Shown piece after piece: positions 26,239 through 36,855 of a stretch of DNA of 36,890 bases. The stretch is taken from contig NZ_MUMH01000141.1 of the NCBI RefSeq assembly GCF_002155965.1, positions 1 to 36,890 of the forward strand, read 5' to 3'. The DNA is from Allokutzneria sp. NRRL B-24872 (GTDB lineage: Bacteria > Actinomycetota > Actinomycetes > Mycobacteriales > Pseudonocardiaceae). The position numbers were made by a program, and so were the translations under genes. The stretch's first letter is position 1. Every line of letters begins with the position of its first letter. The notes beneath the pieces were generated by a model. That model saw nothing but the letters and a program-made list of their open reading frames with translations, was not told where the DNA came from and made no database searches.

Positions 26239-27914
26239 ACGAGACCGCACCCATGACTCACCGCGAGGTCCTGCGGGCGATGACCGGGCTGTTGCTGGCG
26301 CTGCTGGTGGCGATCCTCAGCTCGACCATCGTGGCCAACGCCCTGCCGACGATCCTGGCCGACCTGAAGGGCACGCAGAGCCAGTACACCTGGGTCGTCA
26401 CCGCCACCCTGCTCGCCTCGACCGCGACCACGCCGCTCTGGGGCAAGCTCGCCGACCTGTTCAGCAAGAAGCTGCTCTACCAGGTGGCGATCGGCCTGTT
26501 CACCTTCGGCTCGGTGCTCTGCGGGCTGGCCCAGTCCATGCCGGAGCTGATCGCCTACCGCGCCGTGCAGGGCCTCGGGCTCGGCGGCGTGCAGGCGTTG
26601 GCCCAGGTGGTCATCGCGGCGATGGTCAGCCCGCGCGAGCGCGGTCGCTACAGCGGCTACACCGGCTCGGTGCTGGCCGTGGCCACCGTCGCCGGACCGC
26701 TCGCGGGCGGGTTCATCGTCGACACCGACTGGCTCGGCTGGCGCTGGTGCTTCTTCGTGGTGGTGCCGCTGGCACTGCTCGCGATGTACGTGATCGGCAG
26801 GACGCTGCACCTGCCCGTGCTGCGCCGCGAGGTCAGCATCGACTGGGCGGGCGCGACCCTGATCACCGGCGGCGTGAGCCTGCTGCTGATCTGGATCTCC
26901 TTGGTGGGCAAGAACTTCCCGTGGCTGTCCTGGCAGACCGCCGCGTTCGTGCTCGGCTCGGTCGTGGTCCTCGCGGCCGCGCTCGTGGTGGAGCGGAGGG
27001 TGCGCGAGCCGGTCATCCCGCTGCGGCTGTTCCGCAACCGCACGCTCGTGCTCGGCGTGCTCGCCAGCATCGCGGTCGGCACGGGCATGTTCGGCGCCTC
27101 GGTCTTCCTCGGCCAGTACTTCCAGCTCGCACGCGGGTTCTCGCCGACCATCTCCGGCCTGCTCACGCTGCCGCTGATCTTCGGACTGCTCGTCTCGTCG
27201 ACGCTGTCCGGGCAGATGATCACGCGCACCGGGCGGTGGAAGGGCTTCCTGGTCTCGGGCGCGGTGCTGATGGTGCTCGGCCTGGCGCTGATGTCGGGCG
27301 TCGACCACGGCACCTCGCTCTGGCTGCTCGGCGGCTACCAGCTGCTGCTCGGGCTCGGCCTCGGGTTGAGCACGCAGAACCTGGTGCTGGCCGTGCAGAA
27401 CTCCACCGACATCCGCGACCTCGGCACGGCCAGCTCGACGGTGACGTTCTTCCGCTCGCTCGGCGGCACGGCCGGGGTGTCGGTGCTCGGCGCGGTGCTG
27501 GCCGCCCAGGTCTCCGGGCTCGTCACGGAGAAGCTGCACGGGGCGACCGGGGGCAGCGGTTCGCTTGACCTCGCCCACCTGCCAGAACCCGTGCGCACGG
27601 TGGTCCGCGACGCCTACGGGGACGCCACCGGAGTGCTGTTCCTGATCGCCGCGGTGATCTCACTGGTCACACTGGCCTCAGTGCTGTTGATCAAGGAAGT
27701 GCCGCTGCGCGGTTCATCCACAGCCGCTGAGGACAACCCTGTGGACAACGAACTGGGGATTGGGGATAACTCGCCTCAACCTGTGGGTACTGGTGTGAAG
27801 CATGTGAGTGATGTGGCGCTACCTGGGGGCAAGACGGGCCAACGTGTGGAGCAGCGCGGCGGATCTGTGGATTCACCTGTGGACAGCCGGGAACCATCCA
27901 CAGGCCGCAGATGA
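26235..27914 (+). CDS. MFS drug transporter, DHA2 (14-TM, EmrB/QacA-like) family
   Basis: 559 residues. Starts at the ATG overlapping the MarR stop. Helix 1 region LLALLVAILSSTIVANALPTIL (motif D1-like), motif A GKLADLFSKK after helix 2, and motif C-like LAVATVAGPLAGGF in helix 5; 14 helices fit up to about residue 490 (LIKEVPLR). The last 68 residues are hydrophilic, low in complexity and rich in A/T third positions, unlike the rest of the gene, and carry the DnaA-box-like cluster. The transporter probably exports hydrophobic drugs by proton antiport. The tail may be extra translated sequence after loss of an original stop. Confidence 0.9.
   Translation: MNETAPMTHREVLRAMTGLLLALLVAILSSTIVANALPTILADLKGTQSQYTWVVTATLLASTATTPLWGKLADLFSKKLLYQVAIGLFTFGSVLCGLAQSMPELIAYRAVQGLGLGGVQALAQVVIAAMVSPRERGRYSGYTGSVLAVATVAGPLAGGFIVDTDWLGWRWCFFVVVPLALLAMYVIGRTLHLPVLRREVSIDWAGATLITGGVSLLLIWISLVGKNFPWLSWQTAAFVLGSVVVLAAALVVERRVREPVIPLRLFRNRTLVLGVLASIAVGTGMFGASVFLGQYFQLARGFSPTISGLLTLPLIFGLLVSSTLSGQMITRTGRWKGFLVSGAVLMVLGLALMSGVDHGTSLWLLGGYQLLLGLGLGLSTQNLVLAVQNSTDIRDLGTASSTVTFFRSLGGTAGVSVLGAVLAAQVSGLVTEKLHGATGGSGSLDLAHLPEPVRTVVRDAYGDATGVLFLIAAVISLVTLASVLLIKEVPLRGSSTAAEDNPVDNELGIGDNSPQPVGTGVKHVSDVALPGGKTGQRVEQRGGSVDSPVDSREPSTGRR
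27714..27902. promoter_or_regulatory. Cluster of DnaA-box-like sequences
   Basis: Within 189 bp: TCATCCACA (27714), TGTGGACAA (27740; reverse complement TTGTCCACA, the preferred actinobacterial box), TGTGGACAG (27878; CTGTCCACA) and CCATCCACA (27894) match the Streptomyces consensus (T/C)(T/C)(G/A/C)TCCACA. Near matches are TGGGGATAA (27761), TGTGGAGCA (27845) and TGTGGATTC (27866). Boxes lie on both strands, in the 3' end of the MFS gene. Confidence 0.6.
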
Positions 27915-27964
27915 CGTGACTCGCGGGTGACGGACACCACTCCGCGATGCCTCTCCTCAGCTAA

Positions 27965-27985
27965 GTTGAGCGGAACACACTCAAC
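27965..27985. promoter_or_regulatory. HAIR operator (HspR binding site) of clpB
   Basis: GTTGAGC-N7-ACTCAAC, the HAIR arrangement with 7-nt spacing and six of seven symmetric positions. TAAGTT (27962-27967), a possible -10, overlaps its left arm. The clpB ATG is 51 nt downstream. Confidence 0.85.
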
Positions 27986-28035
27986 CTTTCGCACGTTGGT
28001 CCGGGTGTTGGCCCGGTTGACGATGAGGTGGGGGA

Positions 28036-30639
<2,604 letters not shown>

Positions 30640-30741
30640 CCGCGGTGCGCCCGGTCGGGTGAGATCGTCCACGCGCACGTTTTGTGGCCAATTCGACGCC
30701 TCCGAGCGGGCCGCGTCCTACGTTGTGGCCGATCTCACCGC

Positions 30742-30747
30742 TACGCT
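30742..30747 (+). promoter_or_regulatory. -10 element for a leaderless transcript
   Basis: TACGCT ends seven bases before the GTG at 30755. That places the transcription start on the start codon, and no ribosome binding site is seen there. Confidence 0.5.
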
Positions 30748-30754
30748 GCGCAGT

Positions 30755-31468
30755 GTGGGTTTCCCAGCGTGGATCTGGTTCCTCATCGCCGTCGTCGCGG
30801 CGGTTGCGGGTCTCGCGCTGCTCGCCGGAGATCGGGCGCAGCGCACGGCACGCAATCGTGAGCGCCGCAGATGGGCCGCACTGCGCGGCTGGCGCTTCGC
30901 CGAGAGCGACAACGCGCTGCTGACCCAGTGGCAGCACGGCGGTCTGGCGTTCTCCAAGTCCGGCAGCGCGACCGACGTGGTGACCGGCTCGATGTTCACC
31001 GCCGACGGGCGCAGGCTCGTGCAGGTCATGGACCACGAGCAGGGCAGCAAGGTCACCATGGTGCTGGCCGCGGTGAAGCTGCGCCGCTCCGTGCCGACGG
31101 TGCTGGAGCTGTGGGAGCCGAGCGTGCCGTTCGCCCGCGAGCGCGAGGCCGAGCTGGACCTCTACGGCCCGGTCGGCAACCGCTACGGCTTCACCGCCGA
31201 CATGGCCGTGGCGCACCCGCTGATCACGCCGGAGTTCGTCGAGGCCGTCGACGAGATCGGCGACGACGTGATGGTGGTCTGGCTGGAGGGCACCTGGGTG
31301 CTCGCCGCCGCCCCGCCCAACGCCGACCCGGCGCGCCTGGAGCGGCTGCTGTCCGACCTCGGCGAGGTCGCGGACTTCGTGGACCCGTTCGACTCCGACC
31401 CGAACACCCACCACGAGGACCCCGAGGTCTACCGCTCCTCCACCGCCCCCCACCACTCCGAGCACTAG
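30755..31468 (+). CDS. Conserved membrane-anchored protein beside clpB (Rv0383c-like)
   Basis: 237 residues from GTG at 30755, chosen because a -10 element ends seven bases upstream and the hydrophobic N-terminus (FPAWIWFLIAVVAAVAGLALLAG) then begins at residue 3. One N-terminal helix with basic residues after it (RAQRTARNRERRRW) suggests N-out/C-in topology with a cytoplasmic domain of about 200 residues. No known catalytic motif. In M. tuberculosis a protein of this kind (Rv0383c) lies between clpB and pyrE, as here, so orthology is likely by position. Function unknown. Confidence 0.75.
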   Translation: MGFPAWIWFLIAVVAAVAGLALLAGDRAQRTARNRERRRWAALRGWRFAESDNALLTQWQHGGLAFSKSGSATDVVTGSMFTADGRRLVQVMDHEQGSKVTMVLAAVKLRRSVPTVLELWEPSVPFAREREAELDLYGPVGNRYGFTADMAVAHPLITPEFVEAVDEIGDDVMVVWLEGTWVLAAAPPNADPARLERLLSDLGEVADFVDPFDSDPNTHHEDPEVYRSSTAPHHSEH

Positions 31469-31472
31469 CGCT

Positions 31473-31700
31473 CTGGACCAGCCGACGATCGGCCCGCACA
31501 CCGTCGAGGAGTGGCTGGCCCTGCCCCCTCCCGGTGACGGGTCTCGCCATGAGTTGATCTTTGGGTACTGGCTCGACTGGTGGACGACGCCCTCCGGGGC
31601 GCAGGACGGTCGGACCTGTTCGTGGTCCCCGCGGTGAACGTCAGGATTTCCACGGCGTGGAGAACCGGTCGTGCTGGACCTGGCAGAACTCGACTCGTAG
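31473..31700 (+). pseudogene. Decayed Uma2 family (DUF820) gene
   Basis: The 295-nt gap holds fragments of one family in three frames. HTVEEWLALPPPGDGSRHELI and GYWL (Uma2 N-terminus) begin near a CTG at 31473. DLFVVPAVNVRIS is read in a second frame from about 31617. The ending PVVLDLAEL-DS with a stop at 31698-31700 is in a third. The central part carrying the nuclease residues is missing. So at least two frameshifts and an internal deletion have occurred. The rest of the gap is the promoter region of the SDR gene. Confidence 0.75.
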
Positions 31701-31751
31701 TCGCGACCGCGGGTTTTCCCACGGGGTGGTGTGCGGGCTGTGCACGGGCGT

Positions 31752-31757
31752 TAACCT
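31752..31757 (+). promoter_or_regulatory. -10 element of the SDR gene, probably leaderless
   Basis: TAACCT ends six bases before the ATG at 31764, so transcription should start at or next to the start codon. GGAG two bases from the ATG is too close to act as a ribosome site. Confidence 0.5.
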
Positions 31758-31763
31758 GGAGTT

Positions 31764-32543
31764 ATGCCGACTGCGCTGGTCACTGGTCCCACTGCTGGCA
31801 TCGGAGCCGCCTTCGCCCGACGACTCGCCGCGGAGGGCCACGACCTCGTGCTGGTCGCCCGCAACGGCGAGCGGCTGGAGAAGCTGGCCGACGAGCTGCG
31901 CGAGCGGCACTCGATCCACGTCGAAGTGCTCGCGGCCGACCTCGCCGACGAGAAGCAGCGCGGCATGGTCGAACTGCGCCTGGCTGATCCGGACGCGCCG
32001 GTGGACCTGCTGGTCAACAACGCGGGTTTCGGCACGGGCAAGGAGTTCTGGGACTCCCCCGTCGAAGAGCTCCAGGCGCAGCTGGACGTCAACGTCACGG
32101 CGGTGCTCCGGCTGACCCACGCGGTGCTGCCGGTGATGCGCGCCCGCGGTCGCGGAGCGGTGATCAACGTGTCCAGCGTCGCCGGGTTCTTCCCGGAGCG
32201 CGGGTCGGCGTACTCGGCGAGCAAGGCGTGGGTCACCACGTTCTCCGAGGGGCTGGCTGCGGCGGTGGCGGGCACCGGCGTGCGGGTAGTCGCGCTGTGC
32301 CCGGGGTTCACCCACACGGAGTTCCACGAGCGCGCCTCGATCGACATGTCGAAGGCGCCGAGCTGGGTGTGGCTCGAAGCCGACCGCGTGGTGCACGAGT
32401 GTTTGGCCGACCTCCGTCGCGGTCGGGTGATCTCGGTGCCCGGCGCGCATTACAAGGCGGCCATCGGGGTGGGCCGTCTGCTGCCGAGGTCGCTGGTGCG
32501 CATGGTGATGAACAGAGCGGGTGTCAGCCGACTGAAGCGGTGA
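31764..32543 (+). CDS. Short-chain dehydrogenase/reductase (SDR)
   Basis: 259 residues, classical SDR. Cofactor motif TGPTAGIG at about 8-15, NNAG in LLVNNAGFG, catalytic Ser in INVSSVAGF and YSASK (Tyr-x3-Lys). ARN after the second strand favours NADPH. C-terminal extension ([19 protein letters not shown]) resembles SDRs of lipid metabolism, which are often membrane-associated. Substrate unknown. It is followed by a MarR-like gene with its own promoter. Confidence 0.92.
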   Translation: MPTALVTGPTAGIGAAFARRLAAEGHDLVLVARNGERLEKLADELRERHSIHVEVLAADLADEKQRGMVELRLADPDAPVDLLVNNAGFGTGKEFWDSPVEELQAQLDVNVTAVLRLTHAVLPVMRARGRGAVINVSSVAGFFPERGSAYSASKAWVTTFSEGLAAAVAGTGVRVVALCPGFTHTEFHERASIDMSKAPSWVWLEADRVVHECLADLRRGRVISVPGAHYKAAIGVGRLLPRSLVRMVMNRAGVSRLKR

Positions 32544-32593
32544 ACAACCCACCGATTTCCTGCTTCGGCGGTGTGCACTTCGCCGAAACGTCC

Positions 32594-32599
32594 TAGGGT
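32594..32599 (+). promoter_or_regulatory. -10 element of the MarR-like gene
   Basis: TAGGGT, 31 nt before the GTG at 32631. The expected transcription start near 32605 leaves room for the strong GGAGGGG at 32619-32625. Confidence 0.5.
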
Positions 32600-32630
32600 G
32601 CGCATGATCGGCGTGAGCGGAGGGGCGGCG

Positions 32631-33122
32631 GTGGACTACGCGGGAGAGATTCGCCGGCAGCCCATCGGCTACTGGATCAAGCGCACCGGCGAGGTGCTCA
32701 ACAGCACCATCGACAAGCGGTTGCGCGAGGCCGGGGTCAGCAGGCAGCACTGGCTGGTGCTGTGCCTGGTCCGCGAGGCGCCGGCGGGTGCGACGCGGGA
32801 CCAGTTGCACGCCTCGCTGCGCAGCATCTCCGACCACGACCTCGACGAGATCATCAGCGATCTGTGCGCGCGGGGCTGGCTCGCTCCCGAGGTGGACCCG
32901 CGCTCCGGCGTGGTGCGCCAGACGCTGACCGAGATCGGCCGCGCCGGACAGCTCAAGCTGGCGCTGGTGATCAGCGGCGTGCGCAGGCAGTCGCTGGACG
33001 GCATCTCCGAGGACGACTACGCGTTCATGATCGAGTGCCTGAAGAAGATGATCACCAACCTGGGCGTCGAGCCGGGCGAGGGACCCAAGACGGGCGGGCG
33101 CTCGAAGCCCGCGCGGACCTGA
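32631..33122 (+). CDS. MarR-like winged-helix regulator
   Basis: 163 residues from GTG at 32631, five bases after GGAGGGG; an ATG at 32604 would add nine residues but lies at the predicted transcription start. N-terminal RRQPIGYWIKRTGEVLNSTIDKRLREAGVSRQHWLVL is the first dimerisation helix and start of the winged helix; the wing region is PEVDPRSGVVRQTLTEIGR. The recognition helix is less typical than in the two MarR proteins above. Immediately upstream of pyrE (1 nt). Target unknown. Confidence 0.82.
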   Translation: MDYAGEIRRQPIGYWIKRTGEVLNSTIDKRLREAGVSRQHWLVLCLVREAPAGATRDQLHASLRSISDHDLDEIISDLCARGWLAPEVDPRSGVVRQTLTEIGRAGQLKLALVISGVRRQSLDGISEDDYAFMIECLKKMITNLGVEPGEGPKTGGRSKPART

Positions 33123-33123
33123 C

Positions 33124-33690
33124 GTGCGAAGCTCACCACTCGTGACCGTCGAAGTGGACCCCACCGCCAAGGCCGAACTCGCGAAACTCGTGCGCGAGCT
33201 GGCCGTCGTGCACGGCAAGGTCGTGCTCTCCTCCGGTGTCGAGGCCGACTACTACGTCGACCTGCGCCGCGCCACGCTGCACCGCGCGGCGGCCCCGCTG
33301 ATCGGGAAGCTGCTCGGCCAGCTCACCTCCGACTGGGACTTCTCCGCGGTCGGCGGGCTGACCATGGGCGCCGACCCGGTCGCCTGCGCGATGCTGCACG
33401 CCGCCGAGCGCGACATGGACGCGTTCGTGGTGCGCAAGGCGTCCAAGGCGCACGGCCTCCAGCGGCTCGTGGAAGGTCCTGACGTGACCGGCCGCCGCGT
33501 GCTCGCGGTGGAGGACACCTCGACCACCGGCGGCAGCGTGCTGACGGCCGTGGCGTCGCTGCGCGAGGTCGGCGCCGAGGTCGTGGGCGTCGCGACAGTG
33601 GTCGACCGCGACACAGGTGCCAGGGAGGCCATCGAGGCGGAGGGGCTGCCGTACCGGTCGCTGCTCGGTCTCGCCGATCTCGGCCTGTAG
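33124..33690 (+). CDS. pyrE: Orotate phosphoribosyltransferase
   Basis: 188 residues from GTG at 33124; a GTG at 33142 (TVEVDPTAK) is an equally plausible start. Seen: VLSSGVEADYYVDLRRATLH (orotate/PRPP loop region), GGLTMGADPVA, and the PRPP signature VLAVEDTSTTGGSV. It joins orotate and PRPP to give OMP, the fifth step of pyrimidine synthesis. The TrmH-type methyltransferase follows by 4 nt; M. tuberculosis has pyrE (Rv0382c) near a TrmH gene (Rv0380c) and clpB. Confidence 0.95.
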   Translation: MRSSPLVTVEVDPTAKAELAKLVRELAVVHGKVVLSSGVEADYYVDLRRATLHRAAAPLIGKLLGQLTSDWDFSAVGGLTMGADPVACAMLHAAERDMDAFVVRKASKAHGLQRLVEGPDVTGRRVLAVEDTSTTGGSVLTAVASLREVGAEVVGVATVVDRDTGAREAIEAEGLPYRSLLGLADLGL

Positions 33691-33694
33691 CACC

Positions 33695-34339
33695 GTGACC
33701 GAGGCTGGCCCCACCGAATGGGGCGCGGAGCCGGTCGGTGTCGGCCCGTGGGAGGGCCCGCTCCCCGAGGGCGAGCACTGGGACCCCGAGCTGCTCGCGG
33801 AGGGCGACCGCCGCAACGTGGTCGACACCTACCGCTACTGGAAGCGCGAAGCGGTCGTCGCGGACCTGGACACCCGCAGGCACCCCTTCCACGTGGCGAT
33901 CGAGAACTTCCAGCACGACCACAACATCGGGACCGTGGTGCGGACTGCCAACGCGTTCGCGGCGAAGGCCGTGCACATCGTCGGCAGGAAGCGGTGGAAC
34001 CGGCGGGGCGCGATGGTCACCGACCGGTACCAGCACGTGCTGCACCACCCCGATGTGAGCGGCCTGGTGGAGTTCTGCCGCACGGAGGGCCTAGCGCTCG
34101 TCGCGGTGGACAACACGCCCGGCTCGGTGCGGTTGGAACGCGCACGGCTGCCCGAGCGCTGCGTGCTGCTCTTCGGCCAGGAAGGTCCCGGGTTGTCCGA
34201 GGAAGCGCGCGAGGCGGCGGAGCTGCTGGTGTCCATCGCGCAGTTCGGCTCGACGCGGTCGATCAACGCGGGGGTGGCGGCGGGCGTCGTCATGCACGCG
34301 TGGGTCCGGGAGCACGCGGATCTCGACACGGCTTGGTGA
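33695..34339 (+). CDS. TrmH/SpoU family RNA 2'-O-ribose methyltransferase
   Basis: 214 residues from GTG at 33695, 4 nt past pyrE. N-terminal extension of about 60 residues, then the SPOUT trefoil-knot domain with motif 1 NIGTVVRTANAF, motif 2 VLLFGQEGPGLSEE and motif 3 IAQFGSTRSINAGVAAGVVMHAW, which contain the conserved Asn, Arg, Glu and Ser/Asn residues. It methylates tRNA or rRNA with SAM; which one cannot be read from sequence. Confidence 0.92.
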   Translation: MTEAGPTEWGAEPVGVGPWEGPLPEGEHWDPELLAEGDRRNVVDTYRYWKREAVVADLDTRRHPFHVAIENFQHDHNIGTVVRTANAFAAKAVHIVGRKRWNRRGAMVTDRYQHVLHHPDVSGLVEFCRTEGLALVAVDNTPGSVRLERARLPERCVLLFGQEGPGLSEEAREAAELLVSIAQFGSTRSINAGVAAGVVMHAWVREHADLDTAW

Positions 34340-34401
34340 TATCGCGCGCCACAACGTGAATCGCCCGCGCATCAGATGGTTCCAGGGGCGACGATGGCTC
34401 A

Positions 34402-35571
34402 GTGACCGCCGACGAGGTGCCCGAGCTGTGGGCCGCGCGAGCGGCGGTGGCTGAGGTCGCCATCGTCGGCAGGCACCTGCGCCAGGTCTGGGGCACGCCC
34501 GGCACGCGCCTCGGCATGACGCGGTGGCCGCCGGAGGCCGGGCACCGGCTGCACGCGCACTGGCACTACGGCTGGCAGGCGCAGTTGTTGGACTGCGCGG
34601 TGGACGCGGCCGAACGCACAGACGACACCACGCGCAAGGCCACCGTGGTGAAGCTCGTGCGCGGCATCAAGCTCCGCAACCCGCACGGCTGGTTGTCCGA
34701 CAGCCACGAGGACCTGGCGCTGATGGGGCTCGCGCTGCTGCGTGCGCGCACGCTGACCGCCATGCCGAAGTCCGCTGCCCTGGCCGCGATCGCGTCGCGG
34801 CTGCGCGCGGCGTGGACCGACCACGCGGGCGGCGGCCTGTGGTCAACGCGCGGCGGCTCGGTGAAGGACGCCGCGACGAACGCGGCGTTCGCCATCCTCT
34901 TCGTCAGGCTGGCCAAGGAGTTCGGCGAGCGAGCTGATCTCCAGCGGGCGCGCTCGGCCGTGGAGTGGTTGTCGGAGCGGTTGATCGATCAGGAAACCGG
35001 GCTGCTCGCGGAGTCCGTCGACCCGTCGGTGGACGCCGTGTCCGACGTCACATCCACTCACTCGCAGGGGTTGCTCGTCGGCGCGTGCGTCGAACTCGTC
35101 GGGGCCACCGGGGAGAGCCGCTGGCGCGAGCTGGCGGAGCGCACGATCGCGGCCGTCGCCGACCGCATGACGGTGTCCGGAGTGCTGCGCGGCAACGGCG
35201 GCTCGGATTCCGGGCTGCACGCGGGAATCTGCGCGAGGTACCTGGCCTCCGCGGCCGTCGCGCTCGACGGCGAAGCGGCGAAATCCGCTGCCAGCACGGT
35301 GTATCGCTCCGCTGAGGGGGCGTGGCGGAACAGGGCGGCGGTGCCGGGCGGACCCCTCTTCGGTCCACAGTGGACGGTCCCGGCGATCGGCAGGCTCGGC
35401 CAGCTGCCGGCGGGACTGGCCGAGCGGCTGGAAGGCATCGGCCGCGAGTCGCTGTGGGAGTGCGACCTGTCGGTGCAGGTCTCCGGTTGGACCGCCGTGG
35501 AGGCGGCGGCACGCCTGGCGCGGCACGGCGTGTCCGAGCGCGAGTTTCGCGCGGCGCGCCGGGGCATCTAG
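34402..35571 (+). CDS. GH76-like (alpha-1,6-mannanase family) protein, cytoplasmic
   Basis: 389 residues from GTG at 34402. Segments matching family 76 (alpha/alpha)6 barrels: [66 protein letters not shown] and [14 protein letters not shown]. No signal peptide, unlike secreted mannanases. The adjacent Asp-Asp pair used for catalysis in known GH76 enzymes is not seen; the equivalent stretch reads SDSHEDL. A role in mannan or lipomannan metabolism is possible but unproven. Its stop codon overlaps the purD -10. Confidence 0.7.
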   Translation: MTADEVPELWAARAAVAEVAIVGRHLRQVWGTPGTRLGMTRWPPEAGHRLHAHWHYGWQAQLLDCAVDAAERTDDTTRKATVVKLVRGIKLRNPHGWLSDSHEDLALMGLALLRARTLTAMPKSAALAAIASRLRAAWTDHAGGGLWSTRGGSVKDAATNAAFAILFVRLAKEFGERADLQRARSAVEWLSERLIDQETGLLAESVDPSVDAVSDVTSTHSQGLLVGACVELVGATGESRWRELAERTIAAVADRMTVSGVLRGNGGSDSGLHAGICARYLASAAVALDGEAAKSAASTVYRSAEGAWRNRAAVPGGPLFGPQWTVPAIGRLGQLPAGLAERLEGIGRESLWECDLSVQVSGWTAVEAAARLARHGVSEREFRAARRGI

Positions 35572-35574
35572 GGT
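35569..35574 (+). promoter_or_regulatory. -10 element of purD overlapping the previous stop codon
   Basis: TAGGGT; its TAG is the stop of the GH76-like gene. It ends eight bases before the purD GTG, which implies a leaderless or nearly leaderless purD mRNA. No -35 was identified. Confidence 0.42.
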
Positions 35575-35582
35575 TGCTCCCC

Positions 35583-36839
35583 GTGCGCGTTCTCGTGATC
35601 GGCGCAGGTGCCCGCGAACATGCCCTGCTCCTCGCACTGTCCCGCGACCCGGGCGTGACCGCCCTGGCCTGCGCTCCCGGCAACGCCGGTACCGCAGCGC
35701 TGGCCGAGACCTGCGGCGTCGACGCCGCCGATCCGGCCGCGGTCACCGAGCTGGCCACGGAATGGCGAGCGGACCTCGTGGCGATCGGCCCCGAGGGACC
35801 ACTGGTCGCCGGGGTCGGCGACGCCCTGCGCGAGGCCGGGATTCCGTGCTTCGGCCCGTCCAAGGCCGCCGCGCGGATCGAGGGCTCCAAGGCGTTCGCC
35901 AAGGACGTCATGTCCGCCGCCGGTGTGCCGACCGCTCGCAGCGAGGTCGTGGACAACCCCGCTCGCCTGGACGCGGCGCTCGGTCGCTTCGGGCCGACGT
36001 GGGTGGTCAAGGACGACGGCCTCGCCGCAGGCAAGGGCGTCGTGGTGACCGCCGACTTCGACGCGGCGCGGGCGCACGCCATGCACCTGCTCGACGGTGG
36101 GCACCCGGTCCTCCTTGAGTCCTTTTTGGACGGTCCGGAGGTGTCGCTGTTCTGCCTCGTGGACGGCAAGAGCGCGGTACCGCTGCTGCCCGCGCAGGAC
36201 TTCAAGCGCGTCGGCGACGGCGACTCCGGCCCGAACACCGGCGGCATGGGCGCCTACGCCCCGCTGCCGTGGGCGCCGGAGGGCCTGGTCGAGGAGATCA
36301 TGGACCGCGTCGTGCGGCCCGTGGTCGCCGAGCTGGCGCGGCGCGGAACGCCGTTCTCCGGCCTGCTCTACGCCGGGCTCGCGCTGACCAGCGAGGGCGT
36401 CCAGGTCGTCGAGTTCAACTGCCGCTTCGGTGATCCCGAGACCCAGGCGGTGCTGGCGCTGCTGCGCACCCCGCTCGCCGGGCTGCTGCTCGCGGTCGCC
36501 AACGGCACGCTCGCCGAGCAGCCCGCGCTGGACTGGGCCGAGGGCTCCGCGGTCACCGTCGTGGTCGCGGCGGAGGGCTACCCCGGCCGCCCGCGCACCG
36601 GCGACGTGATCACCGGCAGCGAGACCGACGGAGTGCTGCACGCGGGCACCCGCAGGCGCGACGACGGCGCGGTGATCTCCGCGGGCGGGCGCGTGCTGTC
36701 CGTCGTGGGGATCGGCGACGACCTCGACGCGGCCCGCGAGGACGCCTACCGCAAGATCGCCAGGGTGCACCTCACCGGCTCGCACCACCGCACCGACATC
36801 GCGCTGCGCGCCGCCCAGGGCCAGGTCGCCGCCCACTGA
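35583..36839 (+). CDS. purD: Phosphoribosylamine-glycine ligase
   Basis: 418 residues from GTG at 35583. N-terminal [22 protein letters not shown]-grasp domain with [15 protein letters not shown] and [10 protein letters not shown]; signature [12 protein letters not shown]; metal-binding [14 protein letters not shown]-terminal barrel ([15 protein letters not shown]). Complete, typical PurD, making GAR from phosphoribosylamine, glycine and ATP in purine synthesis. The longer open frame upstream belongs to the GH76-like gene in another frame. Confidence 0.96.
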   Translation: MRVLVIGAGAREHALLLALSRDPGVTALACAPGNAGTAALAETCGVDAADPAAVTELATEWRADLVAIGPEGPLVAGVGDALREAGIPCFGPSKAAARIEGSKAFAKDVMSAAGVPTARSEVVDNPARLDAALGRFGPTWVVKDDGLAAGKGVVVTADFDAARAHAMHLLDGGHPVLLESFLDGPEVSLFCLVDGKSAVPLLPAQDFKRVGDGDSGPNTGGMGAYAPLPWAPEGLVEEIMDRVVRPVVAELARRGTPFSGLLYAGLALTSEGVQVVEFNCRFGDPETQAVLALLRTPLAGLLLAVANGTLAEQPALDWAEGSAVTVVVAAEGYPGRPRTGDVITGSETDGVLHAGTRRRDDGAVISAGGRVLSVVGIGDDLDAAREDAYRKIARVHLTGSHHRTDIALRAAQGQVAAH

Positions 36840-36855
36840 CCGCCGCGCTCACGCC

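Noticed and set aside
27714-27902. Chromosomal replication origin
   Set aside because: DnaA boxes alone do not make oriC; dnaA, dnaN and an AT-rich unwinding region are missing, so only a DnaA-binding cluster is claimed.
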